The position numbers were made by a program, and so were the translations under genes. Positions 17,411 to 25,654 of a DNA stretch of 64,000 nt are shown in pieces. Each line of letters opens with the position of its first letter. Position 1 is the first letter of the stretch. The stretch comes from Microbacterium suwonense. GTDB taxonomy: Bacteria > Actinomycetota > Actinomycetes > Actinomycetales > Microbacteriaceae. The stretch covers positions 2,170,001 to 2,234,000 of the forward strand of contig NZ_AP027728.1 in NCBI RefSeq assembly GCF_030296555.1, in the 5' to 3' direction. The notes below the pieces were generated by a model that worked only from the letters and a program-made list of their open reading frames with translations, had not been told where the DNA came from and ran no database searches.

Positions 17411-20400
17411 TCAGTCGACCGGATTCGCTGCGGGGAGTCCGCGGGCGCGCAGCTCGCGGCGGGTGAGCGTGCGGCCCTCGGCGGAGGCGGATGCCGCATC
17501 CGACGCCCCCGAGCCATCCGAGCCCGAGCCGTCCGAGTCTCCGTCCGAGCCTCCGCCCGACTCGCCGCCGGAACCCGCGCCGGCGTCGCCTCCGCGACGC
17601 GCTCGGCGCCGCTCCTTCGCGCCCTCGACGAGGTTGTAGAGGGTCGGCAGCACGATCAGCGTCAGCACGGTCGACGACACCAGACCGCCGATCACGACGA
17701 TCGCCAGCGGCTGCGAGATGAAGCCGCCGTGGCCGGTGATCCCCAGCGCCATCGGGGTGAGGGCGAAGATCGTCGCGAGCGCGGTCATCAGGATCGGGCG
17801 CAGACGCTTCTCGCCGCCGGCCATCACGGCATCCGCGGCCGACAGTCCCTTCTCCCGGTACTGGTTCACCAGGTCGACGAGCACGATGGCGTTGGTGACC
17901 ACGATGCCGATCAGCATCAGTACGCCGATCAGCGAGGCGACGCCCAGCGGCACCCCGGTGGCGATCTGCAGCAGGATGGCGCCGGTGGCCGCGAACGGCA
18001 CCGAGACCAGCAGCAGCAGCGGCTGCCGCAGCGACTTGAAGGTGGCGACCATCACGACGTAGACGATCAGGATCGCGGCGAGCATCGCCAGACCCAGCTG
18101 CGAGAACGAATCGGCCTGCTGTTGGGCGACGCCGCCGATCTCGGCCCGCGCGCCCTCGGGCAGCTTCACGTCGTCGAGCGAGGCGGTCACCGAGCGGGTC
18201 GCGACGGCGAGATCGTCGGATGCCGGCGGCACCGTGATCGTCGCCGTGCGGCGGCCCTTCTCCGTGGAGATCGCGGTCGGCCCGTTGCGCTGCTCGACGG
18301 TCGCGATGTCGGACAGCTTCACGATGCCGGTCTGGGTGGGGATCGCCAGATCCCGGAGCGCCTCGATCGAGGTCGGAGGCTCGGGACTCACCACGTACAC
18401 GGTCAGTGCGGTGCCGTCGACCTCCACGGAGCCGATCTGGTCGGGGCGCATCGTGTTCGACACGATCGATCCGACCGCCACCTCCGACAGGCCGCGCTCT
18501 GCAGCCGCCGCCCGGTCGACGCTCACGGCGATGTACGGCAGCGAGTCCGCGAGGTTGTTCGTCACCTCGCCGATTCCCTCCCGACCGTCGAGGTCCTTCA
18601 TCAGCGCATCGGTCGCCTTCTGCAGCACGTCGGCGGTGGGAGCGGTGACGGTGACCGCGATGTCGCTGGATCCGAATCCCCCGGATGATGCGGCGACGCT
18701 CACGTCGCCGGCATCCTTCAGCCCGTCGATCTTCTTCTGCACCTCGGCGCGCAGCTTCTCCTGGTCGACGGCGTCGTCGGTCTGGATCGAGTAGGTGATG
18801 CCGGCGCCGCCCGAGAAGGCGTCGCGCAGCGCCGAACCGCTGGACCCGATCGAGGCCTGCACATGGTCGATCCCATCGATGCCGCTGAGCACCTTCTCGA
18901 CCTGCTTCGCGGCATCCGACTTCGTCTGCAGACTCGCGGTCCCGCCGACGTCCTGCGTGACCGTCATCGTGTTCTGCCCGGAGTCGCTGAGGAAGTTGAT
19001 CTTCATCAGCGGGGCTGCCGCCAGCGTGCCGCCGAGCACCACCAGCGCGATCACGACGGTGGTCGCGGAGTGCTTCAGCGTCCATCCCAGGATCGGCCGG
19101 TAGGCCTTCTGCAGTCGCGTGGGCGGAGCATCCGGATGCTCCGGGTCGATGGGCGTGCCGTCCTCGGCGACCAGCGGCACGCCGGGGCGGAGGAACCAGT
19201 ACGCCAGCACGGGCACGATCGTCAGCGCGACCAGCAGCGAGGCGACCATCGCGATCGTGACGGTGATGGCGAAGGGACGGAACAGCTCGCCCACCATGTC
19301 GCCGACGAACACGATCGGCAGGAACACCGCGACGGTGGTGATGGTGGATGCCGTGATGGCGGATGCCACCTCACGCACCGCCAGCCGGATGGCCTGACCC
19401 TTGTCGGCACCCTGCACGTAGTGCCGCTTGATGTTCTCGATGACGACGATCGAGTCGTCGACCACGCGGCCGATGGCGATGGTGAGCGCACCGAGGGTGA
19501 GGATGTTCAGCGAGTAGCCGAACGCCTGCAGTCCGATGAACGTGATCAGCACGCTGGTAGGGATCGAGATCGCGGTGACCAGCGTGGAGCGGATCGAGAG
19601 CAGGAACACCAGGATCACGATCACCGCGAACACGAGCCCGAGCATGCCCTCGGTGGCCAGCGTCTCGATGGACTGCTGGATGAAGGGCGCCTGGTCGAAG
19701 ACGACCGTGAACTCGGCATCCGGGAAGGTCTCGCCGACCTCGTCGAGTGCGGCCAGCACGCCCTGCGACACCTCGACGGTGTTCGCCGACGGCAGCTTGG
19801 TGACGGCGATCGAGAGCGCGTCCTCACCGTCCACGCGCGAGATCGAGGTGACCGGATCGGTGGTCTGGACGACCTTCGCGACATCGCCGACGGTGAGGCC
19901 GATGCCGATCAGAGGCAGGGATGCCAGCTCCTCGGCCGAGGTGATCTTCGTCCCGCTCTGCACGGTGAGCGTCTGGCCGTCCTGGGTGATGTCGCCGCCG
20001 GGCAGCAGCACGCCGTTCTGCTGCAGAGCCTGACTGATCGCCTGTGTGCTCTGGCCGGCGGCCGCCAGTTTCGCCGCATCCGGGGTGATGGTGATGCGCT
20101 GTCCGACGCCGCCGACGATCTCGGCGGCGTTGACGCCCTTGACATCCTCGAGGTCGGGGATGACGGTGCTCTCCAGGTCGGTCTGCGCCGCCTCGGCGTC
20201 ATCGAAGCCGGTCACCGCGATCTGGATCACCGGGAAGTCGTCGATGGAGATGCTCAGCACCTGCGGCGAGACATCCTTCGGCAGCTGCTGCGAGATGCGG
20301 TTGATCGCCTGCTGCATCTTCTGCTCGGCGGTGGCGAGGTTGGTGCCGTACGTGAACGTCGCCTGCACGATCGACGCGTTCGTCGTGCTGGTCGCACTCG

Positions 20401-20641
20401 TCGACTCCAGCCCGGGAACACCCTGGATCGCCTCTTCGAGCGGGGTGGACACGTCGTTCTCCACGACCTCGGGCGAGGCGCCCGGGTAGGTCGTCATGAC
20501 CATCAGCGCCGGCAGCTCGAGCGAGGGGATCAGCTCCTGCTTGAGGTTGGTCAGTGCCAGCCCGCCGAACACGGCGGCCACGATCGTGATCAGAGCGATC
20601 AGCGCACGGTTGCGCAGGCTCAGAACGGAGAGATTCGACAC
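17411..20641 (-). CDS. RND-family efflux transporter (AcrB/HAE1-like)
   Basis: A 1076-residue proton-driven exporter with about twelve membrane helices and two large external loops. The N-terminus (LSLRNRALIALITIVAAVFG), the block TTYPGASPEVVENDVSTPLE and the repeated halves fit the HAE1/AcrB group. A Gly/Ser/Asp-rich tail of about 60 residues follows the last helix and is probably cytosolic and disordered. It starts with GTG 20641; TAATGT (20675-20680, minus) would give a leader of about 27 bases. No periplasmic adaptor or outer-membrane partner is adjacent, as usual in Gram-positives. The substrate is unknown. Confidence 0.9.
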   Translation of the reverse strand: MSNLSVLSLRNRALIALITIVAAVFGGLALTNLKQELIPSLELPALMVMTTYPGASPEVVENDVSTPLEEAIQGVPGLESTSATSTTNASIVQATFTYGTNLATAEQKMQQAINRISQQLPKDVSPQVLSISIDDFPVIQIAVTGFDDAEAAQTDLESTVIPDLEDVKGVNAAEIVGGVGQRITITPDAAKLAAAGQSTQAISQALQQNGVLLPGGDITQDGQTLTVQSGTKITSAEELASLPLIGIGLTVGDVAKVVQTTDPVTSISRVDGEDALSIAVTKLPSANTVEVSQGVLAALDEVGETFPDAEFTVVFDQAPFIQQSIETLATEGMLGLVFAVIVILVFLLSIRSTLVTAISIPTSVLITFIGLQAFGYSLNILTLGALTIAIGRVVDDSIVVIENIKRHYVQGADKGQAIRLAVREVASAITASTITTVAVFLPIVFVGDMVGELFRPFAITVTIAMVASLLVALTIVPVLAYWFLRPGVPLVAEDGTPIDPEHPDAPPTRLQKAYRPILGWTLKHSATTVVIALVVLGGTLAAAPLMKINFLSDSGQNTMTVTQDVGGTASLQTKSDAAKQVEKVLSGIDGIDHVQASIGSSGSALRDAFSGGAGITYSIQTDDAVDQEKLRAEVQKKIDGLKDAGDVSVAASSGGFGSSDIAVTVTAPTADVLQKATDALMKDLDGREGIGEVTNNLADSLPYIAVSVDRAAAAERGLSEVAVGSIVSNTMRPDQIGSVEVDGTALTVYVVSPEPPTSIEALRDLAIPTQTGIVKLSDIATVEQRNGPTAISTEKGRRTATITVPPASDDLAVATRSVTASLDDVKLPEGARAEIGGVAQQQADSFSQLGLAMLAAILIVYVVMVATFKSLRQPLLLLVSVPFAATGAILLQIATGVPLGVASLIGVLMLIGIVVTNAIVLVDLVNQYREKGLSAADAVMAGGEKRLRPILMTALATIFALTPMALGITGHGGFISQPLAIVVIGGLVSSTVLTLIVLPTLYNLVEGAKERRRARRGGDAGAGSGGESGGGSDGDSDGSGSDGSGASDAASASAEGRTLTRRELRARGLPAANPVD

Positions 20642-20716
20642 GGTACTCGTTTCAGTCGGTCGGGGTACACCTGCACATTACCCGCGCAACACGCTGCCCC
20701 GATCACCCGCCCCAGC

Positions 20717-20781
20717 CCGTCTATATGGCGCCCGTGCACGCGTGTATCGGCGTGTCGCGTGCACCAGCGCCATATAGACGG
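20717..20781. repeat. Long hairpin, family C (copy 1)
   Basis: Perfect 15-base arms CCGTCTATATGGCGC (20717-20731) and complement (20767-20781), with an inner 9-base stem GTGCACGCG (20734-20742, 20756-20764). A second element with a related arm is at 60108-60176. It lies downstream of crcB and upstream of the RND gene. Confidence 0.8.
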
Positions 20782-20789
20782 ATTCTGGG

Positions 20790-21152
20790 TCAGGAGATGG
20801 AGAAGGTGAGGGCGAGGCCGAGGGCTGCAGCGGCCAGGCCCGCCAGCAGCATCCCGCCGGAGTAGAGCACGGATGCCCGGCGCTCGCCGTCCCGCCACAG
20901 CGCGACCGTGTCGACCATCGCCGTGCTGAAGGTGGTGTACCCGCCCAGGAAGCCCGCCCCGACGACGAACGCGGCGTCGGGCAGCATCCCCACCACGAGA
21001 CCGAGCACCAGCGAGCCGGTGACGTTGACCACGAGCACGCCCCAGGGGAATCGGGTTCCCGCCACGCGGGCGATGCCGACGTCGACCAGATAGCGCACGG
21101 CCGCGCCCAGGCCGCCGCACACCGCGGCGAGTGCGAACACGAGCGGACTCAT
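20790..21152 (-). CDS. crcB: Fluoride exporter CrcB/Fluc, subunit 1
   Basis: A 120-residue four-helix membrane protein of the fluoride channel family, protecting cytoplasmic enzymes from fluoride. The conserved GFLGGYTTFSTAMVD and the polar Asn of VLVVNVTGS are present. It overlaps the second crcB by four bases (ATGA), the arrangement of actinobacterial heterodimeric Fluc channels. No fluoride riboswitch is visible upstream of the pair. Confidence 0.92.
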   Translation of the reverse strand: MSPLVFALAAVCGGLGAAVRYLVDVGIARVAGTRFPWGVLVVNVTGSLVLGLVVGMLPDAAFVVGAGFLGGYTTFSTAMVDTVALWRDGERRASVLYSGGMLLAGLAAAALGLALTFSIS

Positions 21153-21538
21153 GCCGTCGCCCGATCGCGTCCGAGGCGCCCGAGCCGCATTCCGAGCACA
21201 GCCGCTGCGACCCCACCCACCAGGCTGACCACGACGTACCCAACGGCCAGCAACGGCGCCTCACCCCACAGCCCCACGCTGTCGACGGTGAACGCACTGT
21301 AGGTGGTGAATCCGCCGAGCACTCCCGTTCCGAGGAACACCCGCAGGTCCGATGCGGGCAGCCGCGCGGCGAGGATGCCGAGCGCCAGTGCGCCCGCGAG
21401 GTTGGCGAGCAGCACGCCCAGCGCGGCATCCGGGATCAGCATCCCGATCCCGAGACGGGCGGCGGTGCCCAGCATCCCTCCCAGTGCCGCCAGTCCGGCG
21501 CGCCGGAAGACGATGCGCGCAGGCGTCGGGGAGCTCAC
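21149..21538 (-). CDS. crcB: Fluoride exporter CrcB/Fluc, subunit 2
   Basis: A 129-residue partner of the 20790-21152 product, forming the pore as a heterodimer. It has four hydrophobic segments with GVLGGFTTYSAFTVDS and ANLAGALALG. GTG 21538 is preferred over GTG 21547. TAGAGT (21546-21551, minus) overlaps the codon of the longer form and stands seven bases before the shorter one, giving a leaderless mRNA. Confidence 0.9.
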   Translation of the reverse strand: MSSPTPARIVFRRAGLAALGGMLGTAARLGIGMLIPDAALGVLLANLAGALALGILAARLPASDLRVFLGTGVLGGFTTYSAFTVDSVGLWGEAPLLAVGYVVVSLVGGVAAAVLGMRLGRLGRDRATA

Positions 21539-21660
21539 CCGCGACACTCTAGTCGTGGCGGCTCGGCGACGTCCGCACTCACGGCGACGTTACGTAGACT
21601 CGTGGAACGGCTGACCGCTCCGCCCGAAAGAGCGCACACCGCCAGGAGGACGAAGCCCGC

Positions 21661-22377
21661 GTGCTGACGAGAAGGATCTTCGGATGGCTCCGTCTGCTCA
21701 CGGCGGCCGCGTGCCTCGTCGCGCTCACGCACCGGATGCTGTGGGGCATGGGATCTCAGACCCTGGCCAGCGACAACTTCTTCGCCTACCTGACGATCCA
21801 GTCGAACCTCGCCTTCGCGGTCGTGACGATCGTGGCGGGTGTCATGGCGCTGCGCCATCCTCGGGATCCCGTCTGGCTGACCTCACTGCGCGCCCTGGTG
21901 CTGAGCTGGACGGTCACGGCGGGGCTGGCGTTCTCGATCATCGTCTGGCAGGCGGGTGTGCGCGGCATCCCGATCACGGTTCCCTGGTCGGATGTCGTGC
22001 TGCACTACGTGCTTCCGGCGCTGTCTGTGGTCGCCTGGCTGATCGGTCCCGGCCGGCGGGCGGTGTCGTGGAGGGTGCTGCCTTTCGTGCTGCTCTACCC
22101 GCTGATCTGGGGAGTCTTCACGATCTGGCGGGGCCGGATCATCGGCTGGTATCCGTACTACTTCCTCGACCCGCGCCAGGTGTCCGGACTGCCGGAGATG
22201 GCGGTCTCGTGCCTGGCTGCGCTGTCGATCTTCGCCGTGGTCGGCTCGCTGCTGGTTCTGCTCAGCCGTGTGCGCGTCACACTCCCACCGTGGGGCGAGA
22301 TCAGCTCTCGTCCGTCTGCTCCGGTGCGAAGACGGCGAGCGCCTGCCTGGCGGCGGCCCGTGCATCCCGGTCGTTGA
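21661..22377 (+). CDS. Pr6Pr-family integral membrane protein
   Basis: A 238-residue protein with about six membrane helices. NFFAYLTIQSNLAFAVVTI, WSDVVLHYVLPALSVVAWL and YPLIWGVFTIWRG match the Pr6Pr/FAR-17a-like family, whose function is unknown. GTG 21661 follows AGGAGGA by ten bases and a -10 box TAGACT at 21595-21600. The last 25 residues (SSRPSAPVRRRRAPAWRRP) are Arg/Pro-rich and overlap the amine oxidase gene on the other strand by 77 bases, so the true end may differ. Confidence 0.75.
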   Translation: MLTRRIFGWLRLLTAAACLVALTHRMLWGMGSQTLASDNFFAYLTIQSNLAFAVVTIVAGVMALRHPRDPVWLTSLRALVLSWTVTAGLAFSIIVWQAGVRGIPITVPWSDVVLHYVLPALSVVAWLIGPGRRAVSWRVLPFVLLYPLIWGVFTIWRGRIIGWYPYYFLDPRQVSGLPEMAVSCLAALSIFAVVGSLLVLLSRVRVTLPPWGEISSRPSAPVRRRRAPAWRRPVHPGR

Positions 22378-23683
22378 GCCCTGAGAACTGCTCGGCGTCG
22401 GCACCGCCGACGATTCCGACCAGCACCGGCTCGCCGGTGGCGGGCATGAGGTTGATCCAGGTGCGGATGAGTCCGTCGCCTCCGACGACGTGCCAGATGG
22501 CCTGCTCGGCCTCCCAGAACGGCTCGTCGAACCGCATCCACACCGTCTCGATGAATCCGGATGCCAGGGCCGCGATCGCGCCGCGATGCGAGAACGGCAG
22601 CGCGGGGGCGAACTCGATGCCCTGCCGCTGCAGCACCCCCAGCGGTGCAGTGACGATCACCCGGTCGAACGAGAGCGCTTCGCCGGTGCCCAGCCGCAGG
22701 CTCACACCGCTGTCGTCGTAGGCGACGCGCACGACGGGTGAGGCCAGCGTGATCTCGAGGTCTTCGAGGTGCGTGTCGAAGAACGCGCCGAGATCCTCGG
22801 TCAGCCCGGTGAGAGCATCGGCGTGGAAGTCCGGCGGATACCAGCTCGAGGCCTTCGCCGGGTCGACGCCGGTCGTGGCGGACAGCCAGGCGAGCGCTGC
22901 GGTGAGCGCGGGGTCTTCCAGGTCGGCACCGTTCTGCTCGAGCGCCTCGGTGAGCGGGATGTCGGCGGGAAGCTCCTCGGCCTTCTCCACGGCCTGCACG
23001 ATCGCGTCGCCGTCGACGGAGTCGGTCTCACCGTCCTTCGACCAGCCGGTCGCGGTGTCGAAGGTCAGCTGTTCCTCGCCCAGGGCGGTGAGCCGGTTGC
23101 CCAGCGCGGTGAGCTGCTCGTCCGGGATCAGCCAGGCGCCCAGCTGCGCGGGAATCGGCCATTCCTCCGCGCTCTGGCTGAGGATGCGTCCGCCCGAGCG
23201 CTCGCGCGCCTCGAAGATCGTCACGTCGTGATTGGCATCGGCCAGCAGTCGCGCCGCCACGACGCCGGCGGCACCGGCACCGATCACGGCGACCCGCTCC
23301 TGCCCGGATGCCGCATCGATCAGCGCGAGCGCGGCGGAATGGCCGGAGTCCACGGCGCCGAGCACGGTGCCAGGGTTGGTGGCATCCAGCGCTTCGCCCG
23401 CGAAGAACAGCCGTTCCTGGATGGGTTCGGTGAGCGTCTCACGCTGCTGCGGGTCGGATCCGGATGCCAGGTAGCTGACCGCGCCGAAGGAATACGGATC
23501 GGTCGACCAGGTGCTGCGCAGCCAGGCGGCGGGTGCGGGCACGCGCGACGGTGCCGTCGGCTTGGGCTTCGGCGTGCTGCTGCGTGTCGGCTTGGGCTTC
23601 GGCTCCGGCGTGCATGCGGCCAGGAGCACCGCGGCGGCACCGGTGCCGGCGCCGAGCAGCAGAGTGCGGCGAGTGATGCTCAT
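22301..23683 (-). CDS. Lipoprotein flavin amine oxidase with circularly permuted domain order
   Basis: A 460-residue predicted FAD-dependent oxidoreductase anchored outside the membrane (lipobox LLAAC, Cys24). Standard flavin amine oxidases begin with the FAD-binding GxGxxG and end with a W-x2-DPY...GSY...FFAGE...GA..SG segment. Here that terminal segment comes first, at residues 54-122 (WSTDPYSFGAVSY, RLFFAGEA, GTVLGAVDSG). The FAD motif VAVIGAGAAG (135-140) and FEARERSGGRI follow, and the protein stops where a normal one would enter the tryptophan segment. One unbroken frame with its own signal supports a real permutation. A short leader follows TAGTCT (23693-23698). Substrate unknown. Confidence 0.85.
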   Translation of the reverse strand: MSITRRTLLLGAGTGAAAVLLAACTPEPKPKPTRSSTPKPKPTAPSRVPAPAAWLRSTWSTDPYSFGAVSYLASGSDPQQRETLTEPIQERLFFAGEALDATNPGTVLGAVDSGHSAALALIDAASGQERVAVIGAGAAGVVAARLLADANHDVTIFEARERSGGRILSQSAEEWPIPAQLGAWLIPDEQLTALGNRLTALGEEQLTFDTATGWSKDGETDSVDGDAIVQAVEKAEELPADIPLTEALEQNGADLEDPALTAALAWLSATTGVDPAKASSWYPPDFHADALTGLTEDLGAFFDTHLEDLEITLASPVVRVAYDDSGVSLRLGTGEALSFDRVIVTAPLGVLQRQGIEFAPALPFSHRGAIAALASGFIETVWMRFDEPFWEAEQAIWHVVGGDGLIRTWINLMPATGEPVLVGIVGGADAEQFSGLNDRDARAAARQALAVFAPEQTDES

Positions 23684-23720
23684 CGTCCAGCCAGACTACC
23701 CGGGCCGGCTCTCCTCTCCG

Positions 23721-23779
23721 TTCGTGTAGCTCAAGTTGCTGCCTCCGACCGGTTTCCAGAGCAACTTGAGCTACACGAA
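23721..23779. repeat. Long hairpin, family B (copy 1)
   Basis: Perfect 20-base arms TTCGTGTAGCTCAAGTTGCT (23721-23740) and complement (23760-23779), loop 19 bases. A degenerate relative lies at 24656-24714, so the pair flanks the merR gene. Confidence 0.8.
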
Positions 23780-23784
23780 ACGGA

Positions 23785-24573
23785 TTACAGGTTCGCTTCC
23801 GCGTAGACCCGCAGGGTGTCGCGGACGAACTCGGCGCCCGCGGTGCCTCCCGCAGCGGTGGCGTAGTTGGCGCCGAAGCGCGGGTCGGCGACGTACATCT
23901 CGCCGAGGCCGATCACGTAGCCCTTCACATTGCCGCCGGGAGCGGCGGCCGGGGTGCCAGGGATGCCGGTGAGCCAGTCGACGTGGCGCTGCGCGAGCGC
24001 CTGCGCCGCATCGGATGCCGGGTCGATGCCGCTCTCAGCGGCGGCGACCCAGTCGCGCCCGAGATCCGCGACGCGCCGCTGCCACGCGGCACGTTCGTCC
24101 TCGGTGAGGCCGCGCCACCAGCTGTCGCTGTCGGCGTAGGCCTTCGTTCCCCAGCGCTGCTCGACCTCCTCCTTGTACTGCGTGTGGTCGAAGCCGTCGA
24201 ACATGTTCTCGGCCATGATGTCCTTCCTCTCTGTCAACGCGGTGATGGTCGATTCGACGGATGCGATCTGCCGGGCGATCCGCTGCTGCTCCTGGCGGAG
24301 CCAGCCGAGATGCGTCCGGAGAGCGGATGCCTCGGATGCTCCGGATGCTCCGCCCGATGCTGGATCCAGCACCTCGGCGATCTGCGGCAGGCCGAGCCCG
24401 AGCTCGCGCAGCAGCAGGATGCGCTGCAACCGCACGAGGGCGTCCTGGTCGTAGTGCCGGTAGCCGTTGCCCGCGATGCGCGAGGGCGTGAGCAGGCCGA
24501 TGTCGTCGTAATGACGCAGCGTCCTGCTCGTGGTTCCCGCCAGTCGGGCGATCTCCTGGATCGACCAGTCCAT
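23785..24573 (-). CDS. MerR-family regulator with TipAS ligand domain
   Basis: A 262-residue transcription factor. The N-terminal winged helix (IQEIARLAGTTSRTLRHYDD) is followed by a dimerisation coiled coil and a C-terminal TipAS domain (FDHTQYKEEVEQRWGTKAY onward). In TipA this domain binds thiopeptide antibiotics and other multidrug ligands. ATG 24573. Its own promoter at 24610-24640 has MerR architecture, so autoregulation is likely. The target genes are not obvious. Confidence 0.9.
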   Translation of the reverse strand: MDWSIQEIARLAGTTSRTLRHYDDIGLLTPSRIAGNGYRHYDQDALVRLQRILLLRELGLGLPQIAEVLDPASGGASGASEASALRTHLGWLRQEQQRIARQIASVESTITALTERKDIMAENMFDGFDHTQYKEEVEQRWGTKAYADSDSWWRGLTEDERAAWQRRVADLGRDWVAAAESGIDPASDAAQALAQRHVDWLTGIPGTPAAAPGGNVKGYVIGLGEMYVADPRFGANYATAAGGTAGAEFVRDTLRVYAEANL

Positions 24574-24609
24574 GGCATCCGCTCCTCTCGAGGTTCCGTG
24601 GATACGACC

Positions 24610-24640
24610 ACGATAGAAGTTGACGTAACGTCAATGTCAA
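24610..24640 (-). promoter_or_regulatory. MerR-type promoter/operator
   Basis: On the minus strand TTGACA (24635-24640) and TATCGT (24610-24615) are 19 bases apart, the over-long spacer typical of MerR-activated promoters. The spacer is filled by the 15-base palindrome TTGACGTAACGTCAA (24620-24634). Confidence 0.7.
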
Positions 24641-24655
24641 GCCGTCCCCCTCCCG

Positions 24656-24714
24656 TTCGAATCGCTTGAATTGCTCCCGATGGGGCTGAAATGCAGCAAT
24701 TTGCGCTACTTGAA
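24656..24714. repeat. Degenerate hairpin, family B (copy 2)
   Basis: Arms 24656-24675 and 24695-24714 pair at 14 of 20 positions. The complement of the right arm matches the family B arm at 16 of 20. It looks like a decayed copy of the 23721-23779 element. Confidence 0.5.
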
Positions 24715-24744
24715 ACGAGGAGAGAGGAGGTGGGCGCCCACTCG

Positions 24745-24782
24745 AGATATATCGTGTTACGCTGTCAACACGCGATATATCT
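24745..24782. promoter_or_regulatory. PadR-type operator of the DUF4097-padR operon
   Basis: Dyad with half sites AGATATATCGTGTT (24745-24758) and AACACGCGATATATCT (24767-24782). AT-rich TATATCG/CGATATA boxes resemble PadR operators. A possible -10 box TACGCT (24758-24763) lies between the halves, so binding would block transcription. Confidence 0.55.
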
Positions 24783-24811
24783 TGATGTCGCCCTACAGGA
24801 AGAGAACGACA

Positions 24812-25654
24812 ATGACCGAGAAGTGGCTCATCGCCCCCGGCGAGGAACGCGTCATCGACATCGCCTCCGCGACCCGGCTCAAGGTCGGCCTCGTCGGCGG
24901 GCAGATCGACATCGTCTCCCATGACGAACCCGGCATCCGCATCGAGGTGCACGGCGTCACCACCAAGGAGCTGCGCGTCGAATCCGACGGCAGCCAGATC
25001 GAGATCGACCACCCGCAGATCGGCTGGGACAACTTCCTCGAGGTGTTCCGCAACTTCGGCGCCGGCGGCCCCAAGGCCGAGATCAGCGTCGCCGTGCCGC
25101 GCGAGATCGCCCTCACCCTGGGTGTGGTCAGCGCCGGCGCTCTCGTCTCCGGCATCCGCAACGACATCCGTCTGAACACCGTCTCCGGCGACATCATCGC
25201 CGACGGAGTCAGCGGCGACCTGACCGCCAATTCCGTCTCGGGCGATGTGCAGATCCGCGGACTGACCGGCTCGGTCGTCGCCAACAGCGTGTCCGGTGAC
25301 GTCGCCGTGACCGGCACTCTGCGCAAGGCGACCATCGACACCGTCTCGGGCGCGATCCTCATCGACGCCATCGGCGACGCGAACACCGTGAACCTCAACA
25401 CGGTCTCGGGTGGCGTGACCGTGCGTCTGGATGAGACCCTCCCCGCCAACTACGTGCTGCGCAGCATGAGCGGCAAGCTCACCGTCGACGGCGTGCAGCG
25501 CTCCAGCGGCGGGCCGAGCAACTACACCGGGCAGATGGGGGAGCTCGCCGGCAGCTTCGTCGACGTGCGCGCGAACACCGTCTCCGGCGGGATCACCGTG
25601 CTGCGCCGCGAGCGCACCGCCGTCGCCGACGACCCCGAGTGGGAGGAATCATGA
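24812..25654 (+). CDS. DUF4097 beta-helix-like protein
   Basis: A 280-residue protein of the DUF4097 family, built of short beta repeats (NTVSGDII, NSVSGDVQI, DTVSGAILI, NTVSGGVTV), probably a right-handed parallel beta-helix. No signal peptide or membrane segment is visible, so it is likely cytoplasmic or peripheral. Function unknown; the family is often paired with PadR regulators, as here. ATG 24812 has AGGAAGAG upstream. The stop overlaps the padR start. Confidence 0.85.
   Translation: MTEKWLIAPGEERVIDIASATRLKVGLVGGQIDIVSHDEPGIRIEVHGVTTKELRVESDGSQIEIDHPQIGWDNFLEVFRNFGAGGPKAEISVAVPREIALTLGVVSAGALVSGIRNDIRLNTVSGDIIADGVSGDLTANSVSGDVQIRGLTGSVVANSVSGDVAVTGTLRKATIDTVSGAILIDAIGDANTVNLNTVSGGVTVRLDETLPANYVLRSMSGKLTVDGVQRSSGGPSNYTGQMGELAGSFVDVRANTVSGGITVLRRERTAVADDPEWEES

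Noticed and set aside
21539..21660. Fluoride riboswitch before crcB
   Set aside because: The promoter abuts the start codon, leaving no leader RNA; no crcB motif seen.
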